From Closterium sp. Naga37s-1 (Eukaryota > Streptophyta > Zygnematophyceae > Desmidiales > Closteriaceae), in contig CANJKZ010000008.1 in the NCBI GenBank assembly GCA_947471745.1, positions 3,636,001 to 3,700,000 on the forward strand: a stretch of 64,000 nt of DNA, in the 5' to 3' direction. Shown piece by piece: positions 9,649 to 19,611 of this stretch. The notes beneath the pieces were generated by a model that ran no database searches, was not told where the DNA came from, and was given only the letters and a program-made list of their open reading frames with translations. Position numbers and translations under genes: made by a program. The stretch's first letter is position 1, and each line of letters starts with the position of its first letter.

Positions 9649-11163
9649 TCAAGAAGTAAGCAAGTGAGGCACAGTAGGCACAAGGCCTAGAACAGTACAG
9701 AAACGCTGATGATCACAAGGCTGGAGTGCCTTGGTGAAGACATCAGCAGTGTTGGCCCGAGTGGCCACGTAAGCAAGACGAAGCTGACCACGCTGCTGCA
9801 ACTCTCGAGCAAGGAAGTAGCGCAGAGCGATGTGCTTCGTTCTGTGCTCCAGTCTGTGCTCCTGACACAAGGCAATCATGACCTTGTTGTCGACGTACAG
9901 CCCTGGAGGAGAACGAGGCGGCTCTCCCAGGTCGGTCAGCAGGTAGGTGAGCCAGCGTAACTCCTGTGCAGCCATGGCCCATGCGTAGATCTCAGCCTCA
10001 CAACTGGAGCTGAGAACAGAAGACGAGCGGGTAGACCGCCAAGAGACAGAGCCGGAGCCAAGACTGAAGGTGTAACCCTGTGACGACCGCTGCGTAGCCA
10101 AGTCGTCAGCCCAGGAAGCGTCTGCGTGACCAGTGAGGACAACTCGAGCCCGTCCTCCAAGCACGAGCCCCATGCCCGACGTACTGCACAAGTAGCGCAA
10201 CACCCTCTTAGCTGCATCCATGTGCTCCTTCCTGTGTCTGCCAGGAGCGACATAGCATGCTAGAATGCTAAGAGGGTAGGCAAGGTCAGGTCGAGTGCAG
10301 GTCATCAGGTACATGAGGCAGCCCACAAGCTCTGGATACGGGCCACTCGGCTCTACGGACTCGTCCGAAGGTGGAGCTGAGAGCGAGTGACCGGTAGTCA
10401 GAGGAGTGGACTGTGGCGAGGAGTACGTGAAGCCGAAGCGCTGAAGGACCTGCTGCACCATGTGTGACTGAGTCAAGGTAATGGTGCGCTGTGCTCTGTC
10501 CCGGGTGATCCGCAAGCCAAGATAGCTTGTCAGCTCACCCAAGTCTGTGCACGTGTGTCTCTTCTGCAGCTCCGACTTCACGTGGGCGAGTGCCTCAGTG
10601 TCAGAAGTAGCAAAGACCAAGTCGTCTACGTACACGAGAACGTAGAGCGGCGGCAGAGTGGTGTCGGTGCGTAGAAACAGCGACGGGTCAGCAGTAGAAG
10701 GAGCAAACCCAAGAGCAGCAAGAGTCGTCCTCGGTGTGTCGTGCCACTCACCGGGTGCCTGGCGGAGACCGTAGACTGGCCGCCGGAGGCTCCACTGGGT
10801 ACCAGCAGGAAACGACCCAGTGAAGCCAGGAGGGCGGCGCAGCCAGATCTCCTCGTGCAGGCTGCCCTGTAGGAAAGCAGTGCTGAAGTCAAGAGAGTGA
10901 AGCTCGTAGTCACGCTGAGCGGCGACGTGCAACAGCACCCGAAGAGTGGTCATCTTCGGGGTAGGGGAGAAGGTCTGGAAGAAGTCAACTCCCTGTCGCT
11001 GACTGAAGCCTCGAGCAACGTAACGCGCCTTGAAGACAGGCGGAGAACCCGGCGGCCGCTTCACCCTGAAAATCCACATGTCGCTGACGATGTTCGCCCC
11101 AGGTGGGGGAACCTCGTCGACGTAGGTGCCTGTGGACTTCCAAGAAGCCATCTCTGCGTCCAT
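9649..11163 (-). CDS. copia A reverse transcriptase / RNase H segment
   Basis: 504 codons, the 3' part of the polyprotein. RT motifs: FSPTPKMTTLRVLLHVAAQ, LDFSTAFLQGSLHEEI, and the catalytic YVDD in LYVLVYVDDLVFATS (about residue 175). RNase H: CEAEIYAWAMAAQELRWL, then LYVDNKVMIALCQ and the end motif NTADVFTKAL. The first Met is a convenience; natural translation would enter from the upstream frame, but a small deletion near 11225 shifts the frame, so this segment is disconnected from integrase. Confidence 0.9.
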   Translation of the reverse strand: MDAEMASWKSTGTYVDEVPPPGANIVSDMWIFRVKRPPGSPPVFKARYVARGFSQRQGVDFFQTFSPTPKMTTLRVLLHVAAQRDYELHSLDFSTAFLQGSLHEEIWLRRPPGFTGSFPAGTQWSLRRPVYGLRQAPGEWHDTPRTTLAALGFAPSTADPSLFLRTDTTLPPLYVLVYVDDLVFATSDTEALAHVKSELQKRHTCTDLGELTSYLGLRITRDRAQRTITLTQSHMVQQVLQRFGFTYSSPQSTPLTTGHSLSAPPSDESVEPSGPYPELVGCLMYLMTCTRPDLAYPLSILACYVAPGRHRKEHMDAAKRVLRYLCSTSGMGLVLGGRARVVLTGHADASWADDLATQRSSQGYTFSLGSGSVSWRSTRSSSVLSSSCEAEIYAWAMAAQELRWLTYLLTDLGEPPRSPPGLYVDNKVMIALCQEHRLEHRTKHIALRYFLARELQQRGQLRLAYVATRANTADVFTKALQPCDHQRFCTVLGLVPTVPHLLTS

Positions 11164-11195
11164 GGCTGTCTGCCACTGAGAGGAGTAGGGACCCT

Positions 11196-13568
11196 CTATC
11201 GCCTCTGCGTAAGAGCGCGGGGTCGGATGTCTGGTGCATCCGGGTCTCCCTCAGGGGCAAGCAGCATGGACACGAGATGAGGTAAAGCAGCGGCAAAGCA
11301 TTCAAACTCCTCCTGTCTGTCCTCAAGGACGTCCGTGCCAAGAGCACACTCACCCCCGACGGACGCAGGACAGACAGACTTAGACTCAGACTCAGCAACA
11401 AGGCTAGCGGCGTAGTCTAGACGACAGGCGGCAGCAAAGTCAACAAGCTCAGCAACTAGAGCAGACGCAGCAGTAGACTCAAACGAAGGGTCAGTGACAA
11501 TAGTGGCCAGGAAACGCGTGACAGTAAGACTAGCAGCACGAAGGGAGTCAGACTCCGGGTCCGGACCGTCAGGAAGAGAGGACGCAGGAGGAGACGGCAG
11601 AGGGACACGCTGTGGAGCAGTGGAAGGACGCAGAGTCATATAGTGAGTGCCGGGGACAGGAGGAGGACGCTGACGCGGAACACGACGACCACTGCGGACA
11701 GCGCGAACAGGCGACGCAGGACGAGACTCAGGCGACGAAGGACGAGACTCAGGCTCACGACGCTCCGTAAGACCTCTAGTCGGTCCAGAGTAAGGAGAAG
11801 GACCAGGCAGTGGAGAGGCTGGCTGTAACTGCGACTGCGACTGGACAGGCGGTGGACTCAGTAAGGGAGGAGCAGGACCAGTAGAAGGCGGGAGGCCAAG
11901 AACCTGCTGAAGGAGCGGAACGTAGTACGGCCGCGGCCGCGCAGCGCCTCCAGAAACAGCAGAGACAGCACCAGTACCCTCAGCTCCAGGGTCTCCAGCT
12001 ACATCTCCCGCAGCACCACCAGGTGCAGTACCTCCAGCAGCTCCTCCAGCAGCAACAGCTCCAGCACCTCCAGCTCCAACTCCTGCAGTACCACCAGCCC
12101 CAGCAGCTCCAGTACCTCCAGTACGAGCACCTCCGGGACCAGCGGCTCCAGCACCTCCAGTAGCTCCAACACCAGCAGGACCTCCTGCAGCGCCAGCACC
12201 TCCAGCAGCTCCAACACCAGCAGGACCTCCAGCAGCTCCAACACCAGCAGGACCTCCAGCAGCGCCAGTACCTCCAGCAGCTCCAACACCAGCAGCACCT
12301 CCAGCAGCTCCAGCTCCAGAAGCACCTCCAGCAGCACGGCTACAGCGCCGAGCGTACCACTCACACAGCCGCTGTGGAGAGAGAGGCTCCCGCCGTGACG
12401 GGAAACCCGGAGGACCTCCAGACTCAGCACACTCAGGCTCAGCACCCCCAGACTCAGCACCCCTAGACTCAGCACCCCCAGGCTCCGCACGCGCAGGCTC
12501 AGCACCCCCAGACGCAGCAGCCCCAGGCTCAGCACCCCCAGGCTCAGCACCCCTAGCAGCACCAGAGTCGGCAGCTACCTCGACAGGCTCGACAGGGTCT
12601 ACCTGGGACACACCTGAGGGGGCAGGACCCTGAGGGGGGAGGGGGTCTACCGGAGGAGCACCTGGTGCGAGGAAGAGCAGCGGGGGGGGGAGGGGGGCAG
12701 TGCGGTAGGGGAAGAGACGGTAGTAGGGAACCGACTTGTCAAACGTGACGTCCTGAGAGGACAGAACACGGCGCGAGGAGGGGTGGTAAAACTGCCAACC
12801 AGGCGCGTCAGGGGGGAAGCCAAGGAAGACGCAGGGAACAGCACGGGAGGACAGCTTGTCCGCAGACAAGTCGCGGACGAAAGCTCGAGATCCCCAGACA
12901 CGGAACGCAGACGCATCGCCAACCTTCCCCGTCCACCGCAGAGTAGGGGTGGTCTCCGGCATGGAGACCCGGGGCTGGAGGTTGATCTGATGCGCCGCGT
13001 ACTGAACCGCGAACGGCCACAGAAAATGGGGAGCAGCCGCATGGATCGTGGACGTACGAGCGACGTCCATGACCATGCCAATGCGGCGCTCAGCAATCCC
13101 ATTTTGCTGTGGAGAGGCCGGAAGCGTGAACGTCTGGCGGATGCCCTCCGCCCGACAGAAAGCTCGCAGAAGGTCGGAGGAAAACTCTCCACCTCTGTCG
13201 GAGTGCAGACGCAGAACAGGAAAGTCCGAGCCGAAACTCTCTCTGAGCTGGAGACGAGCAACGCGGATCCAGTCGATCAACACCTCAGTGACCTCACCCT
13301 TGCGGCGCAAGGGGAAGACTGTGGTGTAGCGCGAGTAGTCGTCAACAACCAGCAGGAAGTAACGCTCGTGACCCTGTCCACGGACGCGGGCTGGGCCCCA
13401 CACGTCCATGTGAAGAGTCTGCAGGGGAGCCTCTGTCGGAGGAAACTCGGAGGAGTGAGGAGCGGCGCGCTGCCGGCCCTCGACGCAGGGAACGCAGGTA
13501 GGGGCAGGCCCCGGAGGAAGGGGAGGGAGGGACTCTGGAAGACCAGAGACAAGGACACGGGAGGCCAT
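11196..13568 (-). CDS. copia A integrase and linker segment
   Basis: 790 codons. The DDE core shows LQTLHMDVWGPARVRG, LRLHSDRGGEFSSDLL and ASPQQNGIAERR, preceded by CVPCVEGRQ. A long Gly/Ala/Glu-rich linker with one SPQRLCEWYARR module follows, then the start of the RT region. The frame is separated from gag-protease by a TGA where related elements have an Arg codon (near 13568), and it breaks into noise (RPRALTQRR) at about 11220, where a deletion shifts frame. Confidence 0.88.
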   Translation of the reverse strand: MASRVLVSGLPESLPPLPPGPAPTCVPCVEGRQRAAPHSSEFPPTEAPLQTLHMDVWGPARVRGQGHERYFLLVVDDYSRYTTVFPLRRKGEVTEVLIDWIRVARLQLRESFGSDFPVLRLHSDRGGEFSSDLLRAFCRAEGIRQTFTLPASPQQNGIAERRIGMVMDVARTSTIHAAAPHFLWPFAVQYAAHQINLQPRVSMPETTPTLRWTGKVGDASAFRVWGSRAFVRDLSADKLSSRAVPCVFLGFPPDAPGWQFYHPSSRRVLSSQDVTFDKSVPYYRLFPYRTAPLPPPLLFLAPGAPPVDPLPPQGPAPSGVSQVDPVEPVEVAADSGAARGAEPGGAEPGAAASGGAEPARAEPGGAESRGAESGGAEPECAESGGPPGFPSRREPLSPQRLCEWYARRCSRAAGGASGAGAAGGAAGVGAAGGTGAAGGPAGVGAAGGPAGVGAAGGAGAAGGPAGVGATGGAGAAGPGGARTGGTGAAGAGGTAGVGAGGAGAVAAGGAAGGTAPGGAAGDVAGDPGAEGTGAVSAVSGGAARPRPYYVPLLQQVLGLPPSTGPAPPLLSPPPVQSQSQLQPASPLPGPSPYSGPTRGLTERREPESRPSSPESRPASPVRAVRSGRRVPRQRPPPVPGTHYMTLRPSTAPQRVPLPSPPASSLPDGPDPESDSLRAASLTVTRFLATIVTDPSFESTAASALVAELVDFAAACRLDYAASLVAESESKSVCPASVGGECALGTDVLEDRQEEFECFAAALPHLVSMLLAPEGDPDAPDIRPRALTQRR

Positions 13569-13691
13569 GCCTCAAAGACAAGGCAGGGAGGGGTGACCAA
13601 GGCGGTGGTGCCAGAGGAGAGTCTGGTGATTCAGGAGGCGACACGAGCAGGGGGCAGACTCAGGGCCAGACCGGGACGCTGCAGCAAACAC

Positions 13692-15653
13692 CTAACCCGA
13701 CGCGGCTACCTGACCAGACTCAGTAACCGGAGGAGACACGGTAGTCAGGGTGTACAGGCTCGACCCAGGCTGACGGGTGAACGTGGCCAGGTGCCGGCCA
13801 GTCCGAGTACACGAACAGTGGGTTACCCGCTGACCTCCAGGAGTGAACTGGTCAACCCACACGTCCTGAAGGTCAGCTCCACTCACCAAGTTCGTGGAGA
13901 ACGAGGGGAGGTGGAGGCCAGACAGAGAGCCAGACGGGACCGCCGGACACGGCAGGACCGTGGAGGAGTGTGCAAGGACCGGACCCCCAGAGGGGTTAGC
14001 CAGAGAGACTGCCACTGGCCGACTGAGCGGCGAGAGAGTGGTGCAGCCGCGAAAGAAGGAGCGGGAAGCACCCGAGTCAAGGGTGAAAGTGTGCAAGACC
14101 TGAGCCGACGCGGTACCTGAGAGAGCAGCCTCACCAGCACCTGGAGTAGCAGACTCACTAGCACCTAGAGCAGCAGCCTCAATGCCCGGGTCGGGCGGAA
14201 CACACAGGTAACAGTCACCCTCAGCACTCATAGACACAGCATACATAGCAGCAAGGATAGCATCATAATCAAGATCAAAGATAGCAACCCCCGACTTAAG
14301 CAGATCACCCCAGCGAGGGATCTCAGTGGAGCCAGGGAACTGTGTACGCCAGGCGTTAGTCAGGCGGCCGAAACAGCGGAGCGTGGCGTGCGGGCCGCCG
14401 CACGTCTCTCCACTGCGGTCGTCGGTGCGGAGAACGTAAGTGCAGGGACCAGCACCCCCAGACCTCCCACGCCCATCGTACCACTCACGTAGCTGCTGGG
14501 GCGACGGGGTCTCACGTGAGCACTGCTGCTGCTCGCGCTGGCCACCGCCTGAGCCTCCCCGCTGCACACCTCCGCCTCCGCCACCCCCACCGCCGCCGCC
14601 GCCGCCGCCACCTCCACCCCCATTGCCGCTGCCTCCACCTCCTCCACCTCCACCGCCGCCACCGAAGCCCCCACTCCCGCCACCACTCCCACCTCCACCC
14701 CCACCCCCTCCGCCTCCTCCACCGCCACCACCGCCGCCCCCGCCATCCCCTTCACCCCCCTTGCCCCCCTTGCCCCCCTTGCCCTTGCCGTAGCGGCGCC
14801 TCCCACTAGGAGCAGACGCAGCGCCGACCGACTCGGTGCCAACGAGGTCGACAGCAGCAGCAGAGGCAACAGAGGGCAAAAGAGGGACGGGGGAGCACCC
14901 CTCAAAGAAAGGTGCACGAGGGTCACCACGAGAGGCTCCTACAGCGACTATACTCTTCTCAGCTGCAAGGAGGCGCTCCTCGAGGAGGTCAACGGTGAGC
15001 GTGGTGGGGCAAAGGGAGAGGAAGTGGTCCCTGACCGAGCGAAGGGAGTCAGGGAGCCGGGTGACGAGGTAGTAGAGAGTGATGTACATAGGGGGGGGGT
15101 TCTTGGCGCAGAACTCGGCAGGAAGCGCAGCGCGGTAGCGGGTGTCACTAGTGCGGAGGTGCGTAATGAGGTCAGCGACTGTGGCAAAAGCGGCTAGGTC
15201 AGGGAACAGGTACGGCAGCATGAGGCGGCTAAGGGCAGCAGTGGCAGGGGAGGAGTAGCGCGCAACAACAGCGTCGTACAGAGTCCTAGCGGTCTTGTAC
15301 TGGCTAAAGTGAGCGCGCTCAGCAGACGGCAGGTGACTACGAATAGCAAGGCGGGCAGCAGCATCACGCGTGGTCCACTGTGAGCGAACAGCACTGTCAG
15401 CATCAGCAGCAGGTGCAGCAGAGGCGCCAGACGTGAGGTCAAAAAGCGAGACTCCATCCTTGCTATCGCACTGTAGAAACAGCTGTAGATCATCGACCCA
15501 GACCTCAAAATCGACCGCTCGACCCTCAGCATCGAAGGTGAGTACATCAGGGCTAGCCATGACAGCAGTAGCAGTAGCAGTAGCAGCAGTAGCAGCAGGA
15601 GCAGTGCGACGCGGCAGGGCGGTGCGGCTCGGTAGGGCGGCGCGGCTCGGCAA
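13692..15653 (-). CDS. copia A gag-protease segment
   Basis: 653 codons. The gag core starts at MASPDVLTFDAEGRAVDF and includes LQLFLQCDSKDGVSLFDL and RLPDSLRSVRDHFLSLCP. A poly-Gly tract follows (about residues 310-365), then SPQQLREWYDGRG and an expanded Cys/His cluster (CTYV...ETCGGPHATLRC). The protease motif is TFTLDSGASRSFF; the GAG-pre-integrase region follows. It is the only copia here with a complete gag core. It ends at a premature TAG at 13692, after SGQVAASG, where related copies read through. Confidence 0.9.
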   Translation of the reverse strand: MPSRAALPSRTALPRRTAPAATAATATATAVMASPDVLTFDAEGRAVDFEVWVDDLQLFLQCDSKDGVSLFDLTSGASAAPAADADSAVRSQWTTRDAAARLAIRSHLPSAERAHFSQYKTARTLYDAVVARYSSPATAALSRLMLPYLFPDLAAFATVADLITHLRTSDTRYRAALPAEFCAKNPPPMYITLYYLVTRLPDSLRSVRDHFLSLCPTTLTVDLLEERLLAAEKSIVAVGASRGDPRAPFFEGCSPVPLLPSVASAAAVDLVGTESVGAASAPSGRRRYGKGKGGKGGKGGEGDGGGGGGGGGGGGGGGGGGGSGGGSGGFGGGGGGGGGGGSGNGGGGGGGGGGGGGGGGGGVQRGGSGGGQREQQQCSRETPSPQQLREWYDGRGRSGGAGPCTYVLRTDDRSGETCGGPHATLRCFGRLTNAWRTQFPGSTEIPRWGDLLKSGVAIFDLDYDAILAAMYAVSMSAEGDCYLCVPPDPGIEAAALGASESATPGAGEAALSGTASAQVLHTFTLDSGASRSFFRGCTTLSPLSRPVAVSLANPSGGPVLAHSSTVLPCPAVPSGSLSGLHLPSFSTNLVSGADLQDVWVDQFTPGGQRVTHCSCTRTGRHLATFTRQPGSSLYTLTTVSPPVTESGQVAASG

Positions 15654-15659
15654 GGCTGC

Positions 15660-16265
15660 GCGGCTCGGCAGGGCGGCGCAGGTGCGGCAGTGCGCTTACC
15701 AGGGCGGATCGGGGTAGGGCCGTGGCGCACCGGCAGGTCAGGGCCGCTTCGAGGGAGAGCCGCAACGAGGCGGCAGTGCAGGGCGGCGACGCGTGCGGGA
15801 GTGCAGGGCCGCGACAACGGCGGCTGTAGGGAGGGCCGCAACAGCGCCGTAGGAAGGGCAGCGACGGCGGCAGGCAGGGCCGCGTCAGCTCCAGGCAGGG
15901 CCGCAACGGCAGGGCGGCAGGGCCGCTACGGCCTCAGGGAGGGCCGCGACGGCAGGGCGGCAGGGCCGCAACGGTAGGGCGGCAGGGCCGCGACGGCAAG
16001 ATGGGGCCGCGAGGGGCCGCGAGGGGCCGCGAAGGGCCGCGAAGGGACGCGACGGGCCGCTAAGGGCGGCAGGGCGGGCCGCGTAAGGGCGGCAGGGCGG
16101 TTCGCGGCAGGGCGGCGACGGGCCGTGAAGGGCGGCAGGGTGGGCCGCTAAGGGCGAGAGGGCGGGCCGCTAAGGGCAGCGAAGGCAGGGCGGGCCGCTA
16201 AGGGCGCGACGGGCCGAAAGGGTAAGGCCGCTACGGCGGCAGTAGGGCAGAGCGCGATACGCGCT
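15660..16265 (-). repeat. GC-rich tandem-repeat leader of copia A
   Basis: Between gag and the 5' LTR lies an imperfect array of CGGCAGGGCGGC and GGGCCGCGA-type units. It has no long coding frame of convincing character. Confidence 0.75.
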
Positions 16266-16346
16266 TCGGGCAGGGTAGGAAAAAAAATATTCGAAGTGGT
16301 GGGCCTAAGGGAAAACGGTCCCACTAGGGAACCCGCTCTGATACCA

Positions 16347-16475
16347 TGTGAGAATCTTAGCGATGAATGATGAACTAGAAATGAGATGGGTACAAATAGG
16401 AAAACCTAGAAAAGTTGTACCCCATAATGTCTAACCCACTACAGCCTAAACAGGCTATATCATATATGTTTGACA
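16347..16475 (-). repeat. copia A 5' LTR
   Basis: 129 bp, TG...CA ends; the primer-binding site begins right next to it. Confidence 0.93.
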
Positions 16476-16753
16476 ATACACTCGCACAAAACTTAAACTC
16501 TGGCCAATTACACCCACGTTATCGACATTCTCACCAGCGGGCGTCTGGCAGGCTGATTTTGTCTTATTTAAATTGTCTTAATGAACCATATCGAACCATC
16601 TTCAACCGCTCTCAACCATTCTGTTTCTTACTGCAAGTTCGTATAACCGAGGTCAGTCTAGCGAGAATGAGGGTGTAGGTTCGAATTTAGGTGCTCAACC
16701 CACAGTATAAGCACCTAATCTAACTCTGTGGGTTGAGCGCCTAAATTCGAACC

Positions 16754-17371
16754 TAATTGGCCAGAGTTTAAGTTTTGTGCGAGTGTATTTAGTATATGAT
16801 TGGCGATATCATATAGTAATGTGTTTAATAGGCGCGGTCAAATATGATCGCAATCCTTAATAATGGCGCCTGATTGGACGCGTAATGGCAACAATTGCAC
16901 CGCGCATATTGTTGACGAATCATGCGTGTGCATTAGGGGTGTGGCGGTTAGATGCGGGTCAATAGAATTATATGATCGGGGATTTATATGCTCGATCGCT
17001 TATTGGTTGCGGATTTGTTTGACCTACCGCTCATTGGTCGCGCAATTAGCCGAAATTGATCGCGCATCTACTGTTGGTCGTGTATTTGTCGGTTTCCTAT
17101 ACAGTGAGTGGGCCACGTTCGCGCCCGCCATCCTGGTGAAATTTTCGGGTAGGGAATAGTAAGAAACACTATTGCGGGATGATACTCGTGCGGACGGTGC
17201 ATTTTGGGCTACAAACCCCCGTAGGGTAATGCGCCGGGAAAAAAAAAGCCAGCGGGAATCCCCTGGCGTGGCCACTCGAGCAATTATCACCAAATTTGAT
17301 GGCCACTCGAGCAATTCGAGGCCACGCGAGCAAGGACGAATCACCGAACAGGGTTCTGGAGAAATTCTCTC
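16754..17371. repeat. MULE right terminal inverted repeat
   Basis: Intact arm. It ends in GAGAATTTC-type sequence next to the GGGATGGGG duplication. Matches to the left arm run through the whole arm with scattered substitutions. Confidence 0.85.
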
Positions 17372-17380
17372 GGGATGGGG

Positions 17381-18048
17381 GGAGGGGTCGAAATTCGAAG
17401 CTAGGGTTTCAGGGTTGGGTTAGTCAACTTAGAGTCAACCTTCATTGACTCGGAACTCTAGGGTCCAGGCACAAGCGGAGAAATTGGGGGAAAAGGCGCG
17501 GACGAGCGATTCGGGGGATGGGGGCTCACGAAATTGCAGCAGCGCAAACAGAAACTTCGCGAGCTGAACAGTTTTGGTTCTCCCTACCGGATTTACTGTT
17601 GCGATTTGTTTGGGTAGATCACCTCCCAAAATCAGTTTACACTATAAATAATCTGGACAATAGTAAATGACGATTTAATTTAGATAAATATTTTTCATTC
17701 TTTTTTAACATGTGTGTTTAGCATTATATTTTTCATGTCTGCGTTTCACGCTATTTTAGAGTGTGGGGTAAATGCATAATCGAAATTTGTGGTTGGGGGA
17801 ATGCAATTTCCATCCCCCGTGGGCTTAGGCCACCCACGGGAATGCAATTTTCATTCCCTCAACACTAGCGCAGAGTTTTTCCGCCATATGGGGGGGGGAT
17901 CTGGGGGAGAACGCGACGCGGGCACAAGCCTAGCGCGGGGTTTGCGTCGCGTTTTAGGCTCACGTTCGACAAATTTTCCATATTTTTTTTTGTCTGATCG
18001 AGGTGTTTTGCCTGGTTCGTCAAGGTCGAACCTAGAGGCCCGGCGATT
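17381..18048. other. unassigned stretch between the MULE and the LINE
   Basis: Holds an AT-rich section (17636-17760), a short near-palindrome (CCCGTGGGCTTAGGCC and neighbours, 17815-17842), and an inverted pair around 17405-17445 (TTGGGTTAGTCAACTTAGAG with its own complement nearby). A 64-codon minus-strand frame at 17435-17629 has no recognisable match. Origin (host or LINE-carried) is unclear. Confidence 0.4.
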
Positions 18049-19611
18049 TCATTCTCCATCCCATCCCCTCCCATCGATCCCCTGTGGCTGCCGAACATCG
18101 CCCTGTTTGCAGGTGCCAGGAGTTCCGCAAAAGGCGACCTCCAGAAAATCTTCACCGTTGCCTTCCATCTCTCGCTCCCCGATGGCCATTGCTTTATCGC
18201 AGATGGGTGCGCGTACAGAGTCGCCCATCCTTGCGGGAAGCCCGCCGCCTTTCTCAACCAACCACCGTCGTGCTCCCTCTGGTTCACGCAGTAGTTTGCC
18301 CACTCTGCGCACCGCCAGTCCGTCCAAGCAGAGCTTCGGGTCCAACTGGCCCAGTCCTCCATCCTTTCGCGGGAGACACGCCAGGTACGCGCTCCAAAGT
18401 ATGAAGATTTTTTCCTCTGCGGCCTCGCCCGCCGAGACAAAAGCGTGGCAATGCTTTCTGACTTTCTCCCACAGCTCATCCGGCGGCGAGTACACCTGCA
18501 CTTGGAACATTAGAACAGGCAGTACATAGCAGCTGATGACCGCCACTCTTGCTGTTGTTGTAAGATATTGTGATTCCCACCTTCCTAACTCCTCCTTTAT
18601 CCTCTCATAAGCCCTCCCCCAGGACGGCCCAGCGTCGCCGCTCGGCGTGATCCACACTCCCAAGAGCCGCTCCGGCTCTTCCTGCTCTGACCACTTATAT
18701 GGGATACCCACCGGCACCGGAGTCCCTCTGTTGCAGCCCAACGGCACAACCACCGACTTCTCGCAGTTAACTTTCAGGCCTGACTGCTTGCCAAAAACGC
18801 TCAGGACCTCCACCACCTCCCGCAGCTGTCCTTCCCCATCCAGCAGGAAAGAGGTATCGTCTGCATACCCCACGTATGACAACGGCTCCTTCCCAACCGG
18901 CCCGATCCCCAGCCTCCTGCGCCGCACGTCTCTGCAGAGCGTCTCGAGGGCGCAGAGGAAGAGGTATGGTGCTAAGGGGCAGCCCTGCCTGACCCCTCTG
19001 TTCATTTCCACTCTATCACTCAGCCAACCGTTGATGATGATCCTCGCACCGGCCTTCGCATGCAGGCCTTTGGTCCAACTGACGAAGCACTCCGGAAACC
19101 CCAGCTCTTTCATCACCCTGAAGAGATACACTCGCGAGACCGTGTCGTACGCCTTCTGAAAATCCACCAGGAGTAGAAGCCAGTCCTCTCTACCGTTGTG
19201 CACAGCCTCCACCGCATCCGCGACCACCGATACCGCGTCCGCCAGGCTCCTTCCCGGTAAGATTCCGTGCTGCAGTTTTGATAATACCGTGCCCAGCACT
19301 TTTTTGAGCCTTGTAGCCATGACCTTCGTGACAAGCTTGTACATGACTGACAGCAGTGTGATCGGGCGGTAGTTCCCCAGCTGATCTGTTGGCCCCTTCT
19401 TATGCAGCAGCACCGTCACCGAAGTTGAGATGCTCTCCGGCATCCTCGCCGTCTTTGCAAACTCCTGAACGGAATCTATCACATTAGTCTTAAGCAGCTC
19501 CCAGTGCAGGATGAAGAACTCCGCCGGCAGCCCATCCTGCCCCAGGGATTTCCCCTTTGGAAGCGACTCCGGTGCCTCCTTGACCTCAGCTTCCAACCAC
19601 TCTGCGCCCAA
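18049..19611 (-). CDS. LINE reverse transcriptase segment
   Basis: 520 codons. RT motifs in order: GKSLGQDGLPAEFF; LGNYRPITLLSVMYKLVTK; LQHGILPGRSLADAV; LLLVDFQKAYDTVSR; GVRQGCPLAPYLFLCALET; and the catalytic YADD in LSYVGYADDTSFLL (about residue 255). The thumb-like region continues to about residue 490. The palm is uninterrupted. Upstream coding lies in a different frame (19586-20017), so a frameshift separates RT from the endonuclease side. Confidence 0.93.
   Translation of the reverse strand: MGAEWLEAEVKEAPESLPKGKSLGQDGLPAEFFILHWELLKTNVIDSVQEFAKTARMPESISTSVTVLLHKKGPTDQLGNYRPITLLSVMYKLVTKVMATRLKKVLGTVLSKLQHGILPGRSLADAVSVVADAVEAVHNGREDWLLLLVDFQKAYDTVSRVYLFRVMKELGFPECFVSWTKGLHAKAGARIIINGWLSDRVEMNRGVRQGCPLAPYLFLCALETLCRDVRRRRLGIGPVGKEPLSYVGYADDTSFLLDGEGQLREVVEVLSVFGKQSGLKVNCEKSVVVPLGCNRGTPVPVGIPYKWSEQEEPERLLGVWITPSGDAGPSWGRAYERIKEELGRWESQYLTTTARVAVISCYVLPVLMFQVQVYSPPDELWEKVRKHCHAFVSAGEAAEEKIFILWSAYLACLPRKDGGLGQLDPKLCLDGLAVRRVGKLLREPEGARRWLVEKGGGLPARMGDSVRAPICDKAMAIGEREMEGNGEDFLEVAFCGTPGTCKQGDVRQPQGIDGRGWDGE

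Larger units (their letters stand above)
9293..16475 (-). mobile_element. Ty1/copia retrotransposon A, complete structure, coding capacity broken
   Basis: LTRs at 9293-9419 and 16347-16475 begin TGTGAGAATC and end TTTGACA. The 5-bp duplication ATACA flanks the element (9288-9292, 16476-16480). On the minus strand a perfect initiator-Met tRNA primer site TGGTATCAGAGC follows the 5' LTR (right side), and a purine tract (CTATGGGGGTG) precedes the 3' LTR. Order GAG, PR, IN, RT, RNase H is that of copia. It is inserted in the left arm of the Mutator-like element. LTR divergence (about 7 substitutions plus a 2-bp gap in 127) is the highest of the elements here. Confidence 0.95.
8704..17371. mobile_element. 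non-autonomous Mutator-like element with ~620-bp terminal inverted repeats, split by copia A
   Basis: Removing copia A (with one TSD copy) leaves an element of about 1.48 kb. Its left arm (8704-9292 plus 16476-16510) is the inverted complement of its right arm (16754-17371). Both are flanked by the 9-bp direct repeat GGGATGGGG (8695-8703 and 17372-17380), the duplication length typical of Mutator elements. The outer ends read GAGATAATTTCTCC and GAGAGAATTTCTCC; GAGATAATT is also how maize Mu ends begin. No MURA-type transposase is present, so it would need one in trans. A second inverted repeat sits in the short centre (16677-16705 and 16726-16754). Each arm keeps a similar 98-99-codon open frame (PDWTRN...FSGRE), with no known domain. 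Confidence 0.85.

Noticed and set aside
14440..14800. Plus-strand poly-proline protein
   Set aside because: It is the antisense of the poly-Gly tract in the copia A gag frame.
17810..17860. Terminator-like hairpin
   Set aside because: A short near-palindrome exists, but eukaryotic context and lack of a neighbouring gene end give it no clear role.
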